Source: Aldehydirespirator sp965203635 (GTDB taxonomy: Bacteria > Actinomycetota > Acidimicrobiia > Acidimicrobiales > Aldehydirespiratoraceae). Taken from it: a stretch of 64,000 nt of DNA. The stretch covers positions 1,674,001 to 1,738,000 of the forward strand of contig OZ241903.1 in the NCBI GenBank assembly GCA_965203635.1, given 5' to 3'. The notes beneath the pieces are model-generated. The model searched no databases and had not been told where the DNA came from. It saw only the letters and a program-made list of their open reading frames with translations. Made by a program: the position numbers and the translations under genes. Positions 42,702 through 50,781 of this stretch are shown here, in pieces (position 1 is the stretch's first letter; every line of letters begins with the position of its first letter).

Positions 42702-43070
42702 ATGGCGCCGTTCTTGGCGGTCGCGGAGTACGCGTTCTTCGGATTGGCGATGTTCAACCTGGGCCTGATCGTCCCCTTCGCGAGGAACCGGTGGTACCGC
42801 TGGCGGATGCAGCGCGAGCGCGCCGGCCGCGGCGATGGCTGGACCATCAACAAGGACGACATCCGCGAGGAGCTGTGCCGTGACCCGGTGGCCATCGACA
42901 TGTTCATGAGCGACTGCACACCCGACGATGTGCAGCGGTACCTGTACCTGGAGGCCGAGCGCCGGGCGATCATGCGCAAGCGGAAGCAGCTCGCCGACCA
43001 CGAGAACGACTTCTTCGCCCCGCCGAGGCGTCCCGGCCCGGACCCGGGCTTCAGCGGCTGCCGCAGCTAG
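42702..43070 (+). CDS. Small membrane-anchored protein of unknown function
   Basis: The 122-residue protein has one N-terminal membrane helix (about 5-24, AVAEYAFFGLAMFNLGLIV), an Arg-rich stretch (RNRWYRWRMQRERAGR), then a charged soluble part with CTPDDVQRYLYLEAERRAIM. I do not recognise it. ATG 42702 has an excellent GGAGGAGC Shine-Dalgarno eight bases upstream, and the region upstream of that site is antisense to the methyltransferase gene, so this start is preferred. The TAG stop merges with copy D of the dispersed repeat. Confidence 0.7.
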   Translation: MAPFLAVAEYAFFGLAMFNLGLIVPFARNRWYRWRMQRERAGRGDGWTINKDDIREELCRDPVAIDMFMSDCTPDDVQRYLYLEAERRAIMRKRKQLADHENDFFAPPRRPGPDPGFSGCRS

Positions 43071-43158
43071 AGGCCGAGCGAACAGAGGTGCATGCGGCGC
43101 ATACGGGCGAGGCCGTGGCCCGAGCGGCCCGTGAGCGCAGCGAACAAGAGCGGGAGTG
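43069..43158 (+). repeat. Dispersed repeat, copy D, starting at a stop codon
   Basis: AGAGGCCGAGCGAACAGAGG starts in the TAG stop. ATACGGGCGAGGCCGTGGCC, CGAGCGGCCCGTGAGCGCAG and CGAACAAGAGCGGGAGTG follow. The junction with the stop codon is the same as in copy C. Confidence 0.85.
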
Positions 43159-43213
43159 GCGCCGGCCTGGCTGCTGTCCATGGCGGGCCGGCGCGCCGTA
43201 GCATCGTGCCGCG

Positions 43214-44167
43214 ATGGCCTCGATCACACCGCCGGGCGGCTGGACCTACGGCGTAGCGCTGCCGATCCACACCCTCACCGCCACGCTGGCCGACCCCTGG
43301 GAGCACACTGCCACCGTCGACGACCTGGTGCGCATCGCCCGCAAGGCCGAGGGCACCGGCCACCACTTCGTGGGCGTGACCGACCACGTGGCCATACCGG
43401 ACAACGACTACGCGGCTCACATGGGCACCACCTGGTACGACACGGTGGCCACGCTGTCGTACCTGGCCGCTTGCACGGAGACGGTCAACCTGGCTTCGGT
43501 GGTGTGGATCGCGGCCTACCGCCACCCCCTGCAGACGGCCAAGTCCTTCGCCACGCTGGACCATCTCTCCGGCGGACGGGCCATCCTCGGCGTGGGAGCA
43601 GGCCACGTGGAGGCCGAGTTCGAGGCGCTGGGAGTGGACTTCGAGGCAAGGGGCCGGCTGCTCGACGAGACCCTGGAGGCAGTGCGTGGAGCCTTCGCCG
43701 GCACCTACGTGAGCCACTCCGGTGAGGCCTTCAGCTACACCGACATGGGAGTCGGACCCGCGCCGGTGCGGGAGCTGCCTGTCTGGGTGGGAGGCAGCGG
43801 TCGGGCCTCCTGGCGGCGCGCCGGGCGTCTGGGCGACGGCTACGTGCCGATGGGCAATCCTGTGTCGCAGTACGGCGAGATCATCGACACGATGAACGCC
43901 GCCGCGGCCTCCGCCGGCCGCGCCGGCGCTCGCTTCGACATCGGCTTCATGCCGCCGTGGTGCTACCTGCTGGCCGACGCCGCGCCCGAGGGCCTTCCAC
44001 CGGTCATGGCCTGCGGCGTGGAGCCCGTCGCGGCCAGCATCCGGGCCGGCCGGGCCGCGGGGGCCAACACCTTCCACCTCAAGTTCCGGGCCCGCACCCT
44101 CGACGAGTACCTGGAGCAGTTCGACGTCTTCGCCGAGTCGGTAGTCCCCCTGGTCGACGAAGCCTGA
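43214..44167 (+). CDS. LLM-class F420/flavin-dependent oxidoreductase
   Basis: The 317-residue luciferase-like TIM barrel has DLVRIARKAEGTGHHFVGVTDH near the start (quoted in overlapping parts: DLVRIARKAEG, HHFVGVTDH), LDHLSGGRAILGVGAGH at about residue 115, and ELPVWVGGSGRASWRRAGR at about 190. The last segments are typical of actinobacterial F420-dependent family members. The substrate is unknown. It is convergent with the acyl-CoA synthetase gene, with only about 20 bases between them. Confidence 0.85.
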   Translation: MASITPPGGWTYGVALPIHTLTATLADPWEHTATVDDLVRIARKAEGTGHHFVGVTDHVAIPDNDYAAHMGTTWYDTVATLSYLAACTETVNLASVVWIAAYRHPLQTAKSFATLDHLSGGRAILGVGAGHVEAEFEALGVDFEARGRLLDETLEAVRGAFAGTYVSHSGEAFSYTDMGVGPAPVRELPVWVGGSGRASWRRAGRLGDGYVPMGNPVSQYGEIIDTMNAAAASAGRAGARFDIGFMPPWCYLLADAAPEGLPPVMACGVEPVAASIRAGRAAGANTFHLKFRARTLDEYLEQFDVFAESVVPLVDEA

Positions 44168-44188
44168 CCGCCGGCCGGCGCGCTCGCG

Positions 44189-45787
44189 CTAGTTGACGCG
44201 GCGGTCCCGGCCGGCCCAGAGCTGGTCGCGCAGGGCGAACTTCTGGATCTTGCCGGTGGCGGTCTTGGGCAGGTCGCCGAACGTCACCGACTTGGGGGCC
44301 TTGAAGCGGGCGATGCGGGACTTCACGTGCTCGACGAGGTCGGCCTCGGTCACGGCCGCTCCCGCACGGAGCACCACGAACGCGGCCGGCACCTCGCCCC
44401 AGGTGTCGTCGGGGGCGGCCACCACCGCGCACTCCACCACGTCGGGGTGCGAGGCCAGAGCCTGCTCCACCTCGATGGAGGCGATGTTCTCGCCGCCGGA
44501 GATGATCACGTCCTTGGCCCGGTCCCGCACCTCCACGTAGCCGTGGTCGTGCATCACGGCCATGTCCCCCGTCCGGAACCAGGTCCCTCCGGGCCCGTGC
44601 ACCGACGCCGTCGCGGTGGCCTCGGGATCCTTGTAGTAGCCCAGCATCACGTTGTTGCCCCGGATGGCGATCTCCCCCTGGGTGGCGCCGTCGGCGGGCA
44701 CGTCGGCGCCGCCGGCGTCGACCACCCGCACCGACGAGGTCACCAGCGTGCCCACCCCCTGGCGGGCCTTGATCACGGCCTGCTCGGCCGGCGGCAGGCC
44801 GTCCCACTCGCTGCGCCAGTCGCAGATCAGCGACGGACCGTAGGTCTCGGTCAGGCCGTACAGGTGGGTGACGTGAATGTTGAGCTCGGCCATCTGCGCC
44901 AGCAGGGTGGGCGACGGCGGAGCGCCGCCGGTGCACACCTTCACGGTGCGGGGCGCCGGCGCCGCGTCGGGGTGGTTGACCAGGCCGATCAGCACGGTGG
45001 GGGCGGCGTTGAAGTGGGTCACGCCGTCGTCGCGGATGTGGCGCCACACGATGCCCGGGTCCGGGGTCCGCAGCATCAGGTGCGTTCCGCCCACCGCGGT
45101 GACCGCCCACGGGAAGCACCAGCCGTTGCAGTGGAATATGGGCAGCGTCCACAGGAACACTGCGTCGCTGTCGAGGCTGCACTGGGCGGCCATGGCCAGC
45201 GCATTGAGGTTGGCGCCCCGGTGCGAGTACATGACGCCCTTGGGGTTGCCGGTCGTGCCCGACGTGTAGTTGAGGCTCAGCACGGAGTGCTCGTCGGTGA
45301 TCTCCACCCGGTGGGGTCGAGCGGCCGCCAGCAGGGCCTCGTACTCGCAGTCGGAGGCGCCGGAGACGTCGGCGTCGTTGGAGACCACCACCCGCAAGCC
45401 CGGCACCTGCTGCTGGATCTGAACGGCCACATCGGCCAGGGCGTGATCGGCGAACAGCACCTTGGACTCGGCGTGGCCGACGATCCAGGCCAGCTCGCCT
45501 GCGGCCAGCCGGGAGTTCAGCGCGTTGAACACCACCCCGGCCATGGGGAAGCCGAAGGCGGCCTCCAGGGCCATCGACACGTTGGGGGCCAGCACCGACA
45601 CCGCGTCGCCGGGCTCGAGGCCCAGATCGAGGGTGGCTCCGGCCAGCCGCTCGCAGCGGTCGGCGAATTCCTCGTAGCTGCGCCGCAGCGGTCCGTCCAC
45701 CACGGCGGGGCGGTCGCCGTGCACCAGGCGGGCCCGGTCGAGGAAGGACACCGGCGTGAGCGGCACGGGCACGAAGGGCGAGGTCAT
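44189..45787 (-). CDS. Acyl-CoA synthetase (AMP-forming, FadD-like)
   Basis: The 532-residue adenylate-forming enzyme has the P-loop YTSGTTGNPKGVMYSH, the YGLTETYGPS motif, FRTGDMAV and RAKDVIISGGENI, and the C-terminal catalytic lysine in KTATGKIQK. It activates a fatty or other carboxylic acid to its CoA thioester. The sequence resembles the medium-chain/AlkK-like group (IFHCNGWCFPW). ATG 45787 was chosen because it gives a standard N-terminus. A CRP/FNR-like palindrome lies 15 bases upstream of it, suggesting catabolite-type control. Confidence 0.88.
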   Translation of the reverse strand: MTSPFVPVPLTPVSFLDRARLVHGDRPAVVDGPLRRSYEEFADRCERLAGATLDLGLEPGDAVSVLAPNVSMALEAAFGFPMAGVVFNALNSRLAAGELAWIVGHAESKVLFADHALADVAVQIQQQVPGLRVVVSNDADVSGASDCEYEALLAAARPHRVEITDEHSVLSLNYTSGTTGNPKGVMYSHRGANLNALAMAAQCSLDSDAVFLWTLPIFHCNGWCFPWAVTAVGGTHLMLRTPDPGIVWRHIRDDGVTHFNAAPTVLIGLVNHPDAAPAPRTVKVCTGGAPPSPTLLAQMAELNIHVTHLYGLTETYGPSLICDWRSEWDGLPPAEQAVIKARQGVGTLVTSSVRVVDAGGADVPADGATQGEIAIRGNNVMLGYYKDPEATATASVHGPGGTWFRTGDMAVMHDHGYVEVRDRAKDVIISGGENIASIEVEQALASHPDVVECAVVAAPDDTWGEVPAAFVVLRAGAAVTEADLVEHVKSRIARFKAPKSVTFGDLPKTATGKIQKFALRDQLWAGRDRRVN

Positions 45788-45801
45788 GGACGGCAACGCT
45801 A

Positions 45802-45839
45802 TGTGACGAAGATCACGAATGCGACGGCCGGCGCCGGCC
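45802..45839. promoter_or_regulatory. CRP/FNR-like palindrome and GC hairpin between divergent genes
   Basis: TGTGACGAAGATCACG (45802-45817) matches TGTGA-N6-TCACA at nine of ten positions. GGCCGGCGCCGGCC (45826-45839) is a perfect 14-base palindrome just beside it. Both lie between the acyl-CoA synthetase (minus) and the small membrane protein (plus). Confidence 0.5.
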
Positions 45840-45880
45840 ATTCAATTGACAAGCAGAAGCAGAAGGAGAAGGAGAGAAGC

Positions 45881-46228
45881 ATGGCTTACACAATCGCCAT
45901 CGTGGTCTTCCTGGTGCTGCCGGCCGTTGCCGCTGCAGCTCGGGTCGCCGCCCATCGACGCCATGGAGCGCGCGGCCGCCTCGACGTCGAGTCTGGTCAC
46001 ACCAGAGACTTCAGGCCGACCCAAGGGCTGGTCCACGCAAACCACCCGATGACGCGGGTTGAGGGCAACCCCACAGGCTCGCAAGCTCGTCGCCGGGAGA
46101 CTTTGAGGCCCGTCTTCCACATCGGTGCGACGCCAGAACCGGCACACGTCAGCCCATGGGCTTCCGACGAGGCCATCCGCAGGGAGTTCGACCGGGACTC
46201 GTCCGACGGTCACGGCCGAGCGGCATAG
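45881..46228 (+). CDS. Small membrane-anchored protein of unknown function
   Basis: The 115-residue protein has a single N-terminal hydrophobic segment (about 3-22, YTIAIVVFLVLPAVAAAA) and then a basic, probably disordered soluble part rich in Arg, His and Ser. No family was recognised. ATG 45881 has an AAGGAGAAGGAGAG purine run in front. A TTGACA lies at 45846-45851, but no good -10 was found. The stop is 6 bases from the convergent synthetase stop. Confidence 0.55.
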   Translation: MAYTIAIVVFLVLPAVAAAARVAAHRRHGARGRLDVESGHTRDFRPTQGLVHANHPMTRVEGNPTGSQARRRETLRPVFHIGATPEPAHVSPWASDEAIRREFDRDSSDGHGRAA

Positions 46229-46233
46229 GGGCG

Positions 46234-47811
46234 CTAGTTGTCGCTCTCGCTCAACAGCCGGGCACGCAGCTCATGCTTGAGCACCTTGCCTGAAGCATTG
46301 AGCGGCAGCTCCTCTGTGAAGGTGACGCCGCGGGGCGCCTTGTAGTTGGCCATCCGCTCCCGGCACCACGCCACCAGCTCGGCCCCGTCGGCCTCGGTGG
46401 CGGCCGTGCCCGGAGCGGGCACCACGAAGGCGTGGCCCACCTCGCCCAGGCGGTCGTCAGGCCGGCCCACCACCGCCACCTGGCCCACCGCGGGGTGGGC
46501 CAGCATCGTGGCCTCGATCTCGGCCGGGTAGGCGTTGAACCCGCCGCAGATGAACATGTCCTTGAGCCGGTCGGTGATGGCCACGTAGCCGGCGGCGTCC
46601 ATCGTGCCGACATCGCCGGTGTGCAGCCATCCGTCGGCGTCGACCGCGGCCGCGGTGGCCTCCGGGTCGTCGAGGTAGCCGTCCATCACGTTGTAGCCCC
46701 GCACCACGATCTCACCCGGCTCGCCTCTCGGCAGCTCGGTGCCGCCGGGGCCCACAACCCGCACCTCCACGTCGTCGATGGCCCGGCCCGACGTGGCCGA
46801 GATCGTTTCGGGAGGATCGTCGTGGCGGCACATCGTGGCGATGCCCGACGCCTCGGTGAGCCCGTAGCCGGTCACCACCACCTCGAAGCCGAGCCGGTCG
46901 CGCATGGCCTCGATCATCGGTACCGGCACGGGAGCGGCGCCGGTCACCGCCAGGCGCAGGGTGGACATGTCGAACGTGTGAAGGTCGGGATGGTTGAGGA
47001 TGGTCTGGTAGATGGCGGGCGGGCCGGGCAGCACCGACACCCGCTCCGCGGGGATGCGGGCCATCACCGAGGGCACGTCGAACACCGGATGGGGGATCAT
47101 CGTCGCCCCGGTCATCAGGCAGGCCAGGATCCCGGCGTTGAGGCCGAAGGAGTGGAAGAACGGGTTGACGATCAGGTACCGGTCGCCGTGGCGCAGGCCG
47201 ATCACCGAGGCCCAGTTCCGGTAGGCGCGGCAGACCGCGCCGTGGTTGAGAACGACTCCCTTGGGTCGGCCCGTGGTGCCCGAGGTGAACATGATATGGC
47301 ACGGGTCGCGGTCCGAGACCCCGGGCGGAGGGTCGGCGGAGGCGCCGGCCGGCGCTCGGGCGACGAAATCCGAGAACCCGATCGCGTCGGGCGGTGCCGG
47401 TCCCCGCAACGCCACGATCTGCTCGACGCACGGGGGCACGCCCCCGTCGGCGGCCCGCAGCAGTCCCAGGTGGTCGGTGCCCAGGAAGTCGGTGGAACAG
47501 AACAGGAGGCGGGCTCGGGACCGGTCGAGCACGAAGGCGGTCTCGTCGCCCTTGAACCGGGTGTTGACCGGCACGACCACGCCGCCCGCGGCGTGCACGC
47601 CCAGCGCCGCCACCGCCCATTCCCACCAGTTGGGCCCCCACACACCGACCCGGTCGCCGGGGGTCAGGCCCCATGCGCCCAAGGCGGCCGCCATCTCGCC
47701 GACCCGGTCCCGCAGCCCGGCGAACGACATGCGCATCCCGCCGTCCACGAGAGCCTCGCTCGCGCCGAAGCGGGCCGCGGCGTCCTCCACGAGGGCTGGG
47801 ATGGTGGTCAC
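46234..47811 (-). CDS. Acyl-CoA synthetase (AMP-forming, FadD3-like)
   Basis: The 525-residue enzyme has the P-loop FTSGTTGRPKGVVLNH, GYGLTEASGIA, LHTGDVGTMD and RLKDMFICGGFNAYPAE, and the terminal catalytic lysine in LNASGKVLKHE. The last segments resemble FadD3/steroid-ring-type CoA ligases. GTG 47811 overlaps the P450 stop by four bases, so it is translated from the same message as the P450. Oxidation by the P450 followed by CoA activation of the resulting acid would be a sensible order, as in terpenoid, steroid or alkane breakdown (inference). Confidence 0.88.
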   Translation of the reverse strand: MTTIPALVEDAAARFGASEALVDGGMRMSFAGLRDRVGEMAAALGAWGLTPGDRVGVWGPNWWEWAVAALGVHAAGGVVVPVNTRFKGDETAFVLDRSRARLLFCSTDFLGTDHLGLLRAADGGVPPCVEQIVALRGPAPPDAIGFSDFVARAPAGASADPPPGVSDRDPCHIMFTSGTTGRPKGVVLNHGAVCRAYRNWASVIGLRHGDRYLIVNPFFHSFGLNAGILACLMTGATMIPHPVFDVPSVMARIPAERVSVLPGPPAIYQTILNHPDLHTFDMSTLRLAVTGAAPVPVPMIEAMRDRLGFEVVVTGYGLTEASGIATMCRHDDPPETISATSGRAIDDVEVRVVGPGGTELPRGEPGEIVVRGYNVMDGYLDDPEATAAAVDADGWLHTGDVGTMDAAGYVAITDRLKDMFICGGFNAYPAEIEATMLAHPAVGQVAVVGRPDDRLGEVGHAFVVPAPGTAATEADGAELVAWCRERMANYKAPRGVTFTEELPLNASGKVLKHELRARLLSESDN

Positions 47812-49094
47812 GTGTCCCAGGCCACCAGCAGCTTCCTGGGGCCGCGGAAGGTGATGTTGGCGAAGCGCTCCAGGCTCTGGCCGTCGACCAGCCGCAGCGA
47901 CGGGATCCGCTCGGTCAGAACCTCCAGGGCGACGGTGGCTTCCAGGCGGGCCAGGCGGGCGCCCAGACAGAAGTGGATGCCCTTGCCGAAGGAGATGTGG
48001 TTGCGGGCATTCGGCCGGTGGATGTCGAATTCGCCGGCATCGTCGAAGATGTCGGGCTGGTGGTTGGCCGCGGCCAGGCTCATGAAGATGTTGGTCCCGG
48101 CGGGCACCCTCACCCCGGCCACCTCGGCGTCGACGTTGGCGACGCGCCGCCAGCTGGTCTGGGGCGACTCGAAGCGAAGCACCTCCTCGAGCGCGGCCGG
48201 TATCAGCGACGGGTCGGCGCAGAGCTGATCCCACTGGTCGGGGCGCGACAGCAGGCAGATCAGCGAGTTCGACAGGAAGTGGCTGACGATCTCGTGGCCC
48301 GCGAAGGACAGGCCGTAGACGATCGACTCCACCTCCCGGTAAGTGAGTTCGTCCGGGTCGGCCTTGTGGACCGCCAGCAGTTCGGAGGCGAAGTCGTCGC
48401 CGGGGTCGTCGACCTTGGCGGCCACCACGCTGCGGCAATAGCGCCAGTAGGCCAGCATCTTGTGGGCGATGTCCGTCTGTTCGGCCTCGGAGGGTTTGCC
48501 CCAGCTGAAGGCCAGCCGGTCCGAGCACCATCCCTTGAGCTTCTCGTCGTCCTCTTCGGGGAAGCCGATGAACCGGAAGATCGTCTCGCCCGGCAGGGGA
48601 TGCGCGAACACCGGCACGAAGTCGGCCGGGGATCCCGCGGCCACCAGGGCGTCGGCGAGGTCATGGCTGCGGCTGCGGATGTAGGGCTCCAGGATCCGCA
48701 TGCGCCGGTTGGAGAAGCCCTGCTTGGTGTGGTTGCGGATCCGGCCGTGGTCGGGGGGCTGGCGGTTGGACATGACCGCCACCGGGTTGAAGTCGGGCGC
48801 GGCCAGCACCGCGTGGGCGGCCTGGCTGAGGGGGAACACCGGGTCCTGCACGTTCTGGGACCCGAACGTCTCGGGGTCCAGGAACACGTCGCTGACGTCC
48901 TCCATGCGGGTGACCACCAGGTAGCCGAGTTCGCTGGAGTAGAACACCGGCATGTCCCGCAGACCGTCCAGCACCGCGTACGGGTCGGCCAGATAGTCCG
49001 GCGCGAACGGGGTGAAGCCGGTCACCGGGCACCCCGACGGCGGGGGCGGCACCGCATCGGGCACCCGGTGATAGGAAGCCTCAGTCTGGGTCAC
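47808..49094 (-). CDS. Cytochrome P450 with an atypical I-helix
   Basis: The 428-residue P450 has the ExxR motif (EEVLRFESPQ), the haem loop FGKGIHFCLGARLARLE with the axial Cys near residue 374, and RDMPVFYSSELGYLVVT near the N-terminus. The I-helix reads FAGHEIVSH, so the usual acid-Thr pair (AGxD/ET) has Ile in place of Thr, which may change oxygen activation or point to a reaction other than hydroxylation. No ferredoxin or reductase gene is adjacent. GTG 49094 begins the protein; it is divergent from glcD. Confidence 0.87.
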   Translation of the reverse strand: MTQTEASYHRVPDAVPPPPSGCPVTGFTPFAPDYLADPYAVLDGLRDMPVFYSSELGYLVVTRMEDVSDVFLDPETFGSQNVQDPVFPLSQAAHAVLAAPDFNPVAVMSNRQPPDHGRIRNHTKQGFSNRRMRILEPYIRSRSHDLADALVAAGSPADFVPVFAHPLPGETIFRFIGFPEEDDEKLKGWCSDRLAFSWGKPSEAEQTDIAHKMLAYWRYCRSVVAAKVDDPGDDFASELLAVHKADPDELTYREVESIVYGLSFAGHEIVSHFLSNSLICLLSRPDQWDQLCADPSLIPAALEEVLRFESPQTSWRRVANVDAEVAGVRVPAGTNIFMSLAAANHQPDIFDDAGEFDIHRPNARNHISFGKGIHFCLGARLARLEATVALEVLTERIPSLRLVDGQSLERFANITFRGPRKLLVAWDT

Positions 49095-49106
49095 TGATCG
49101 CCTGCT

Positions 49107-49188
49107 CCGAACTTCCGTCGATTGTTGCTCACATACGACCATAAGAACCCGCGCGGGTAGGTGCAAGCCTGTCGCGCCGGAAGTTCGG
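49107..49188. promoter_or_regulatory. Divergent control region of the P450 and glcDEF with nested palindromes
   Basis: CCGAACTTCCG (49107-49117) and CGGAAGTTCGG (49178-49188) are perfect 11-bp inverted repeats 60 bases apart. Between them lies ACCCGCGCGGGT (49147-49158), a perfect 12-base palindrome. The arrangement suits a regulator bound as two distant dimers, or a repression loop, over both promoters. Confidence 0.5.
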
Positions 49189-49238
49189 TGCGGGGCCGAG
49201 GTTCCTCGCTCTGGCGGCGCCGCGTTATGGTCTGAGTC

Positions 49239-50765
49239 GTGGCCAGGACGCTCACCGCTGCCACCCGCCGGGTGCTGGGGTCTCGACGTCGAGGGGACCG
49301 TGCGGCTGCCGTCCCGGCCGCCGACGCCGCCGACGCCGCGCTGGTCGCCGACCTGGTCGAAGCCATCGGGGCCGACCGGGTGCGGGCCGACGCAGCAGCT
49401 CGCTACCTGGCCTCCCGTGACGCCTCCATCTACAAGGAGGGCAACGCCGGGCCGGTGTGCTATCCCGACTCCACCTCCGACGTGGTGGAGTGCGTGAAGG
49501 TCGCCACCCGCCACGGTCGGGCCGTGTCGCCCCGGGGGGCCGGCACCGGCCTCGCCGGCGGGGCCGCGCCGCTGGGCCAGCCCGTGGTCCTGTCGATGAC
49601 CCGGATGGACAGGCTGCTGGAGATCGACCTCGACAACGGCGTGGCCTGGGTACAGCCCGGCATGGTCAACCTCGACCTCAGCCGGGCGCTGGCTCCCCAC
49701 GGCGTGCACTACGCGCCCGACCCGTCCAGCCAGGCGGTATGCACCATCGGCGGCAACCTGGCCAACAACGCCGGCGGCCCCCACTGCCTGGCCTACGGCG
49801 TGACCAGCGCCCATGTGCTGGCGGTGGAGGTGGTGATGTCAGACGCCTCCGTCGTCACTCTGGGCGACATCACCGCCGAGCCGGCCGGCTACGACCTGCG
49901 GGGGGCGTTCGTCGGCTCCGAGGGGATGTGCGGCATAGCCACGGCCGTGGCCGTGCGCCTGACCCCCAACCCGCCCGCGGTGCGAACCATGTTGCTGTGC
50001 TTCGAAGACGTGTCCGACGCGGCAGCCACCGTCAGTGCCATCATCGCGGCCGGGATCGTGCCGGCGGCCATCGAGATGATGGACCAGCGCTGCGTCCGAG
50101 CGATCGAGGACTTCGCCCAGGCGGGCTATCCCGAGGACGCGGCCGCGGTGCTGCTGGTCGAGGTCGACGGGGCCGAGGGCGGCGTGGCCATCGCCAGCGA
50201 GCGAGTGGACGGCATAGCCCGGCGCAACCAGGCCATCAGCGTGCGCATCGCGGCCGACGAGGACGAGCGGGCCCGGCTGTGGAAGGGGCGCAAGAGCGCG
50301 TTCGGGGCGGTGGCCAACGTGATGCCCGACTACTACCTGCACGACACGGTGGTGCCCCGCACCCGGCTGGTGGAGGTGCTCGAGCGGATCTACGAGATCG
50401 TCGATCGTCACGACCTGATCGTGCTCAACGTCTTCCACGCGGGTGACGGCAACCTCCATCCCATCCTGGCCTACGACTCCAGGGTGCCGGGCACCGTCGA
50501 GCGCGTGCATGCCGCGGGCCGGGAGATCATCGAGATGTCGCTGGACATGGGCGGGGCGCTCACCGGCGAGCACGGCATCGGGGTGGAGAAGCGCGAGTAC
50601 ATGAACCGCATGTTCAGCGCGGTGGACCTCGACCAGCAGAGCCGGCTGCGGGCATCGTTCGATCCGCACTGCCGCATGAACCCCGGCAAGGTGCTGCCCA
50701 GCGCCCACAGCTGCTCGGATATTGGCGCGTTGCGGGCATCCGACGCGGCCGGTGTCTGGGGCTGA
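49239..50765 (+). CDS. glcD: Glycolate oxidase subunit GlcD-like, FAD-linked
   Basis: The 508-residue FAD-binding (PCMH/VAO-type) protein has SPRGAGTGLAGGAAP for FAD pyrophosphate binding, GGNLANNAGGPHC, and the C-terminal NVFHAGDGNLHP metal/active-site motif with LTGEHGIGVEK. GlcD with GlcE and GlcF oxidises glycolate (or D-lactate or another 2-hydroxy acid) and passes electrons to the quinone pool. GTG 49239 starts the protein. A fragment of the dispersed repeat follows directly after the stop and precedes glcE. Confidence 0.9.
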   Translation: MARTLTAATRRVLGSRRRGDRAAAVPAADAADAALVADLVEAIGADRVRADAAARYLASRDASIYKEGNAGPVCYPDSTSDVVECVKVATRHGRAVSPRGAGTGLAGGAAPLGQPVVLSMTRMDRLLEIDLDNGVAWVQPGMVNLDLSRALAPHGVHYAPDPSSQAVCTIGGNLANNAGGPHCLAYGVTSAHVLAVEVVMSDASVVTLGDITAEPAGYDLRGAFVGSEGMCGIATAVAVRLTPNPPAVRTMLLCFEDVSDAAATVSAIIAAGIVPAAIEMMDQRCVRAIEDFAQAGYPEDAAAVLLVEVDGAEGGVAIASERVDGIARRNQAISVRIAADEDERARLWKGRKSAFGAVANVMPDYYLHDTVVPRTRLVEVLERIYEIVDRHDLIVLNVFHAGDGNLHPILAYDSRVPGTVERVHAAGREIIEMSLDMGGALTGEHGIGVEKREYMNRMFSAVDLDQQSRLRASFDPHCRMNPGKVLPSAHSCSDIGALRASDAAGVWG

Positions 50766-50766
50766 C

Positions 50767-50781
50767 CAGAGGCCGAGCGGG
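50767..50781 (+). repeat. Fragment of the dispersed repeat between glcD and glcE
   Basis: AGAGGCCGAGCGGGG is the 5' block only. It supplies the bases just before the GTG start of glcE at 50782 and so probably serves as its ribosome-binding region. Confidence 0.5.

Noticed and set aside
44079..45182. Other minus-strand frames of over 300 codons within the acyl-CoA synthetase
   Set aside because: They are frame-shifted shadows rich in Arg, Pro and Gly, while the synthetase frame has all family motifs.
46234..48531. A 765-residue reading of the acyl-CoA synthetase
   Set aside because: The N-terminal extension overlaps the P450 gene in a different frame. GTG 47811 gives the standard length.
47808..49814. 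A 668-residue reading of the P450
   Set aside because: The extension runs antisense through glcD and lacks P450 features. GTG 49094 gives the normal length.
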